Source: Anaerolineales bacterium
GTDB taxonomy: Bacteria; Chloroflexota; Anaerolineae; Anaerolineales; UBA6663
Assembly: GCA_016789245.1 (NCBI GenBank)
Contig: JAEURM010000081.1
Span: 1-7,953 of the forward strand
Reading direction: 5' to 3'
DNA: 7,953 bases
The notes beneath the pieces are model-generated. The model did not search any database and was not told the DNA's origin. It was given only the letters and a program-made list of their open reading frames with translations. Shown here in pieces: positions 5,287 to 7,953 of the stretch. Made by a program: the position numbers and the translations under genes. The first letter of the stretch is position 1. Each line of letters starts with the position of its first letter.

Positions 5287-6585
5287 ATGCTCACATTTAT
5301 GAACTTACCTGAACTGATTGCCTCCCTTCGCTCCGGCCAGCTTTTGCTCTCAGATTATTTGGCGCAACTGGAAGCGCAGTTTGCCGAGCGTGAGCCGGAT
5401 GTGCAAGCTTTTATGCCGGAGGCCGGGCGCTGGGATAGGCTGAACTACGAAGCGCAATTGTTGCTAGAGCAATATCCAGCGCCGGAGCAACGCCCCGCCC
5501 TCTTTGGCGTGCCCGTGGGCGTGAAAGATATTTTCCGCGTGGATGGCTTTATTACCACGGCCGGAAGCCAATTGCCACCGGAAGTTTTGCACGGCACCGA
5601 GGCCGCCAGCGTAACGCGGCTGAAGCAGGCCGGCGCACTAATTCTGGGCAAAACTGTGACGACCGAATTTGCGTATTTTGGCCCCGGCCCTACGCGCAAT
5701 CCGCACCATCGCAATCATACGCCCGGCGGCTCCAGCAGTGGCTCAGCCGCGGCGGTGGCGGCCGGCTTAACGCCGCTTACACTGGGCACGCAAACCATTG
5801 GTTCCATTGTGCGACCCGCTTCGTATTGCGGCGTGGTGGGCTTCAAGCCGAGTTATGAGCGCGTTTCGCGTGAAGGCGTGATTCCGCTTTCACCCTCGCT
5901 CGATCACATTGGCCCGTTTGCCAATGATGTAGCGGGCGTGCAGTTGGCGGCCAGTGTGTTGCTAGAGAATTGGAGATTGGAGATTAGAGAATTGGCGCGG
6001 CCTGCTTTTGGAATTCCCGATGGGCCGTATTTGCAAAGTGCCGAGCCGGAGATGCTGGCGCACTTTGAAGCGACAGTGCAAAAACTGAGCGCGGCCAGTT
6101 ACAGCATACGCCGCGTGGCCGCCTTCTCTAACTTTGATGAAATTCAAGCGCGGCAAGCGGTGATGGTGAGTGGCGATGCGGCTCGCGTTCACGCCGAATG
6201 GTTCTCGCAGTTCAAATCCATCTACCACCCGCGCACGGCCGAGTTAATTGAGCGCGGCCAGCAAGTTTCTGATGCTGAGCTAGAAGCCGCCAGTGCGGGC
6301 CGGGCCCAACTGCGGGATGAAATTACAACGTTGATGACGGCCAACGGCATTGATATTTGGCTAGCGCCCAGCGCGCCCGGCCCGGCCCCCGCTGGCCTAG
6401 AAAGCACCGGCAAGCCGATTATGAACCTGCCATGGACGCAAGCCGGTTTGCCCGCATTAAATTTGCCGAGCGGCTTACTTAACGGGTTGCCCGTTGGCCT
6501 ACAACTCATCGGCGGTTGGCACAAAGATGAAGAGTTGCTGACGTGGGCTAGTGAAGTAAGTGATTTAGTAAACAGTGAACAGTAA
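5287..6585 (+). CDS. Amidase, amidase-signature family (GatA-like fold)
   Basis: Cytoplasmic hydrolase of carboxamide bonds, 432 aa. The Ser-cisSer-Lys triad is intact: Lys80 in VGVKDIF, cis-Ser149 in TPGGSSSGSAAAVAAG, and nucleophile Ser173 in GTQTIGSIVRPASYCG, with the usual 24-residue gap between the serines. The GFKPSYERVSREGVIPLSPSLDHIGP region is also typical. It stands alone without gatB or gatC, so a catabolic amidase is likelier than a tRNA amidotransferase subunit. A second ATG at 5299 (MNLPEL) is an equally good start; neither has a Shine-Dalgarno. Two oddities: residues 227-236 (ENWRLEIREL) are encoded by a copy of the spacer repeat family and lie in the linker after the conserved core, and the last residues (VNSEQ) together with the stop are read from the next spacer's repeat. 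The context suggests action on an amide produced from the imported compound. Confidence 0.93.
   Translation: MLTFMNLPELIASLRSGQLLLSDYLAQLEAQFAEREPDVQAFMPEAGRWDRLNYEAQLLLEQYPAPEQRPALFGVPVGVKDIFRVDGFITTAGSQLPPEVLHGTEAASVTRLKQAGALILGKTVTTEFAYFGPGPTRNPHHRNHTPGGSSSGSAAAVAAGLTPLTLGTQTIGSIVRPASYCGVVGFKPSYERVSREGVIPLSPSLDHIGPFANDVAGVQLAASVLLENWRLEIRELARPAFGIPDGPYLQSAEPEMLAHFEATVQKLSAASYSIRRVAAFSNFDEIQARQAVMVSGDAARVHAEWFSQFKSIYHPRTAELIERGQQVSDAELEAASAGRAQLRDEITTLMTANGIDIWLAPSAPGPAPAGLESTGKPIMNLPWTQAGLPALNLPSGLLNGLPVGLQLIGGWHKDEELLTWASEVSDLVNSEQ
5964..5995. repeat. Spacer-type repeat inside the amidase reading frame
   Basis: This stretch is made of gagaattggaga, a ttggaga duplication and attagagaatt. 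Bases 5965-5976 equal 801-812 and 5983-5993 equal 813-823 except at the join, so it is the same family as the repeat before the ATPase gene with one extra 7-base unit. It is translated as ENWRLEIREL without breaking the frame. Confidence 0.75.
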
Positions 6586-6600
6586 ACAGTGGGCAGTTCA
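6568..6600. repeat. AGTAAACAGTGAACAGT repeat overlapping the end of the amidase gene
   Basis: The words agtaaacagtgaacagtaaacagtgggcagttca are direct near-repeats of aacagt. They supply the last codons of the amidase and its stop, and their reverse complement (actgttcactg at 7076-7086, actgttcact at 7097-7106, actgttca at 7066-7073) lies on the other side of the four-helix-bundle gene. The longest perfect inverted match is 11 bases, 6573-6583 with 7076-7086. Confidence 0.78.
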
Positions 6601-6604
6601 TTAG

Positions 6605-6610
6605 AGGAGG
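6605..6610 (+). promoter_or_regulatory. Ribosome binding site of the four-helix-bundle gene
   Basis: The sequence aggagg lies 9 bases before ATG 6620. This is one of only two canonical Shine-Dalgarno sites in the window that are placed before a gene start, and it supports this start codon. Confidence 0.8.
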
Positions 6611-6619
6611 TTCATTCTC

Positions 6620-7066
6620 ATGGGCAAATTGCAACATGCGGCAAGTTATCGCGATTTAATGGTTTACCAAAAAGCGCGTGAGCTTTCCCGTGAGATATTT
6701 CGGTTGACACTTAAGTTCCCTAAAGATGAGCTTTACTCGCTTACCAGCCAAATTCGCCGCTCAGCCCGTTCAATTGGCGCTAACCTAGCTGAGTCTTGGG
6801 CTAAACGTCGGTACGAGAATCACTTTATCAGCAAACTCACCGATGCGGATATGGAGCAATACGAAACTCAACACTGGCTAGATACCGCCGTGGATTGTGA
6901 ATACTGTGATCTCAATACTGCCAAACAGTTGCAACATAGATGTGAAGAAATCGGACGGCTATTAGGCGGTATGATGGCTAAAGCCGATTTGTTTTGTGGT
7001 GACCATCCGAGAACCATGCGTGAATCATCTGCGGAGTATTTTGCAGATTCCGCATCCACCGAGTGA
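6620..7066 (+). CDS. Four-helix-bundle protein, 23S rRNA intervening-sequence (S23) family
   Basis: Small all-helical protein of the family first seen encoded in 23S rRNA intervening sequences and now known as stand-alone genes; its biochemical function is not established, though distant relatives (Avd) serve diversity-generating retroelements by binding nucleic acid and protein. Family marks are YRDLMVYQKARELSREIFRLT (residues 10-30), FPKDELYSLTSQIRRSARSIGANLAE (33-58) and the RRYENHFISKL and YETQHWLDTAV segments of helix 3. The bundle ends near residue 126; the last ~22 residues (GDHPRTMRESSAEYFADSASTE) are outside the usual domain and come partly from a small inverted repeat (7028-7054). 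Codons look more AT-rich than those of neighbouring genes. With its own Shine-Dalgarno and inverted aacagt repeats on both sides, it looks like an inserted cassette rather than a member of the pathway. No rRNA sequence surrounds it, and no reverse transcriptase or variable repeat is seen. Confidence 0.9.
   Translation: MGKLQHAASYRDLMVYQKARELSREIFRLTLKFPKDELYSLTSQIRRSARSIGANLAESWAKRRYENHFISKLTDADMEQYETQHWLDTAVDCEYCDLNTAKQLQHRCEEIGRLLGGMMAKADLFCGDHPRTMRESSAEYFADSASTE
7028..7054. repeat. Small inverted repeat at the 3' end of the four-helix gene
   Basis: tgcgga (7030-7035) pairs with tccgca (7049-7054), and alternatively tctgc (7028-7032) with gcaga (7043-7047). The element encodes the SAEYFADSA tail of the four-helix protein, beyond its conserved domain, and lies 10 bases before the stop. 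It could be a degraded spacer repeat read into the gene. Confidence 0.45.
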
Positions 7067-7106
7067 CTGTTCATCACTGTTCACTGCTTACTGACCACTG
7101 TTCACT
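7066..7106. repeat. ACTGTTCACT repeat cluster before fdrA
   Basis: Three copies of actgttca(ct) at 7066-7073, 7076-7086 and 7097-7106, with a related gcttactg between them. They are the inverted counterpart of the aacagt words at 6568-6600. The last copy ends 3 bases before ATG 7110, and there is no Shine-Dalgarno for fdrA. Confidence 0.8.
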
Positions 7107-7109
7107 ACC

Positions 7110-7820
7110 ATGACGTTTATTCAAAGTGAAATCCGAAAAGGCACTTACTACGATTCCGTAGTGCTGATGCAACTGCAACGCGCCCTGCTGGGTTTGCCCG
7201 GCGTGGCGGATGCGGGCGTGGTGATGGCCACTCCCGCCAACCGTGAACTGCTGGAGCAAAGCGGCCTGCTGGTGGAAAGTGTGCAAGCCGCTAACCCGGA
7301 TGATTTGCTGATTGTGGTGAAAGCCGAAAATGACGCGGCGGCCAAAGACGCGCTGGGCCAAGTGGATGCTTTGCTGGCTAAACGCCGCTCAGCCACCGCT
7401 ACAGAATTCCGCCCGCGCAGCGTGGAGGCAGCGGCCAAACTTTTGCCAGAAGCCCAGTGGGCGCTGATTAGCGTGCCCGGCCGTTTCGCGGCCGGCGTAG
7501 CGCGTGAAGTCTTGAACTTGGGCAAACACGTTTTCCTTTACAGTGATAACGTGGCGCTGGCTGATGAAATTGAGTTGAAGCGGCTGGCGCAAACCCAAGG
7601 CTTATTAGTGATGGGGCCAGATTGCGGCACGGCCATCATCAATGGTGTGGGCTTAGGATTTGCTAACCACGTACGGCGCGGAAGCATTGGTTTGGTGGGG
7701 GCCAGTGGCACCGGCTTACAAACGGCCACCAGCCGTATTCACCAACTCGGCGCGGGCGTGTCGCACGCCATTGGCACCGGCGGGCGAGATTTGAAAGCGG
7801 ACGTGGGCGCGCTCACCGCG
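7110..7820 (+). CDS. fdrA: FdrA, N-terminal part (acyl-CoA-synthetase-like; carbamoyltransferase system), broken at a chimeric junction
   Basis: Recognisable FdrA for about 236 residues of a protein normally near 500-550 aa. Landmarks in order: IRKGTYYDSVVLMQLQ (8-23), VVMATPANRELL, ALISVPGRFAAGVAREVL, VFLYSDNVALADEIELKRLA, LLVMGPDCGTAI with MGPDCG at 168-173, the CoA/nucleotide-fold loop GASGTG (197-202), and AIGTGGRDL with GTGGRDL at 222-228. The fold resembles succinyl-CoA synthetase alpha. In E. coli FdrA acts with the YlbE and YlbF products in oxamate carbamoyl transfer during anaerobic allantoin use; partners would be expected further on. After VGALTA (residue 237) family similarity stops abruptly: E. 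coli continues with a conserved helix and a SKPP segment, absent here. The + frame stays open to 7953 but only because it is antisense to another coding sequence. Start ATG 7110 begins right at the family N-terminus; no Shine-Dalgarno. Confidence 0.9.
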
Positions 7821-7953
7821 CACCACGAAGGCGCTGTCGGCCCCGCCCGCCTTCAGCAGGATGTGGCAGTGGTGGTGGGCATGAGCGACCAGGGGTGCGT
7901 CCATGTCGAGCAAGGCGACACGGCCGAAGCGGCCCTGGTAGATCTTGATGGCG
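7815..7953 (-). CDS. AraC-type regulator N-terminal fragment (foreign-looking, both ends missing)
   Basis: Read on the - strand from the window edge, this stretch gives AIKIYQGRFGRVALLDMDAP followed by LVAHAHHHCHILLKAGGADS and AFVVRG. A His-rich beta strand followed by a hydrophobic strand and a small acidic turn is the usual look of the cupin-like N-terminal domain of AraC-family regulators, and I recall very similar openings in proteobacterial members. Its codons end almost always in G or C (AAG, ATC, TAC, CAG, GGC, CTG, GAC), unlike the mixed codons (CAA, GAA, ATT, AAA) of the rest of the window. The start would lie beyond 7953, and the protein would run into the middle of fdrA, so it is truncated at the junction near 7806-7820. 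The family call is moderate; that the - strand is the true coding strand is stronger. Confidence 0.55.

Noticed and set aside
6620..7066. 23S rRNA intervening sequence
   Set aside because: The flanks are protein-coding genes, with no rRNA-like sequence.
6568..7106. CRISPR array or diversity-generating retroelement
   Set aside because: Repeats are short, uneven and unspaced; no Cas genes, reverse transcriptase or template/variable repeat is present.
7821..7953. + strand continuation of fdrA to the window edge
   Set aside because: The residues show no FdrA similarity, and the - strand reading has the codon pattern and motif order of a real protein.

Overview
The window looks like a contig end from an uncultured Chloroflexota bacterium (Anaerolineae-like). 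The grounds are a solute-binding lipoprotein whose lipobox runs straight into a Gln-Pro-Ala-Thr-rich linker, mixed and moderately GC-rich codon use, spacers packed with short word-like inverted repeats, and a stand-alone four-helix-bundle gene. This is inference from style; there is no rRNA or other marker gene. All recognisable genes but one lie on the + strand, tightly spaced, in what looks like one catabolic operon or supra-operon.

Layout: 1-767 is the 3' part of an ABC permease (its N-terminus lies before the window). 828-1619 is its ATPase, 1685-2521 a second, paralogous permease, and 2615-3718 the NMT1/THI5-type binding lipoprotein. Then come 3805-4677 (FAD subunit) and 4768-5244 ([2Fe-2S] subunit) of a xanthine dehydrogenase/CO-dehydrogenase-type molybdenum hydroxylase, 5287-6585 an amidase-signature hydrolase, 6620-7066 a small four-helix-bundle protein of the 23S-intervening-sequence family, and 7110 onward the N-terminal part of FdrA. 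No spacer is longer than about 95 bases.

The genes suggest uptake of a small N-containing, probably heterocyclic, compound (purine, pyrimidine or ureide-like), hydroxylation by a three-subunit molybdoenzyme, amide-bond hydrolysis, and carbamoyl or acyl transfer by an FdrA system (in E. coli FdrA belongs to the oxamate carbamoyltransferase step of allantoin use). The substrate cannot be read from the sequence. The molybdopterin-binding large subunit expected beside the FAD and Fe-S subunits is not in the window.

Three things stand out. (1) The last ~140 bases do not continue FdrA: read on the - strand they encode an AraC-regulator-like N-terminus with strongly GC-ending codons, so there is a chimeric junction at about 7806-7820, either an assembly chimera or a real insertion or rearrangement. 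(2) Six of the eight visible start codons have no Shine-Dalgarno sequence and instead lie just downstream of an inverted repeat, using several unrelated words; the two genes with a good Shine-Dalgarno have no hairpin right before the start. (3) One repeat family present in two spacers also lies in frame inside the amidase gene, and other repeats appear to have supplied the C-terminal ends of the amidase and the four-helix protein.
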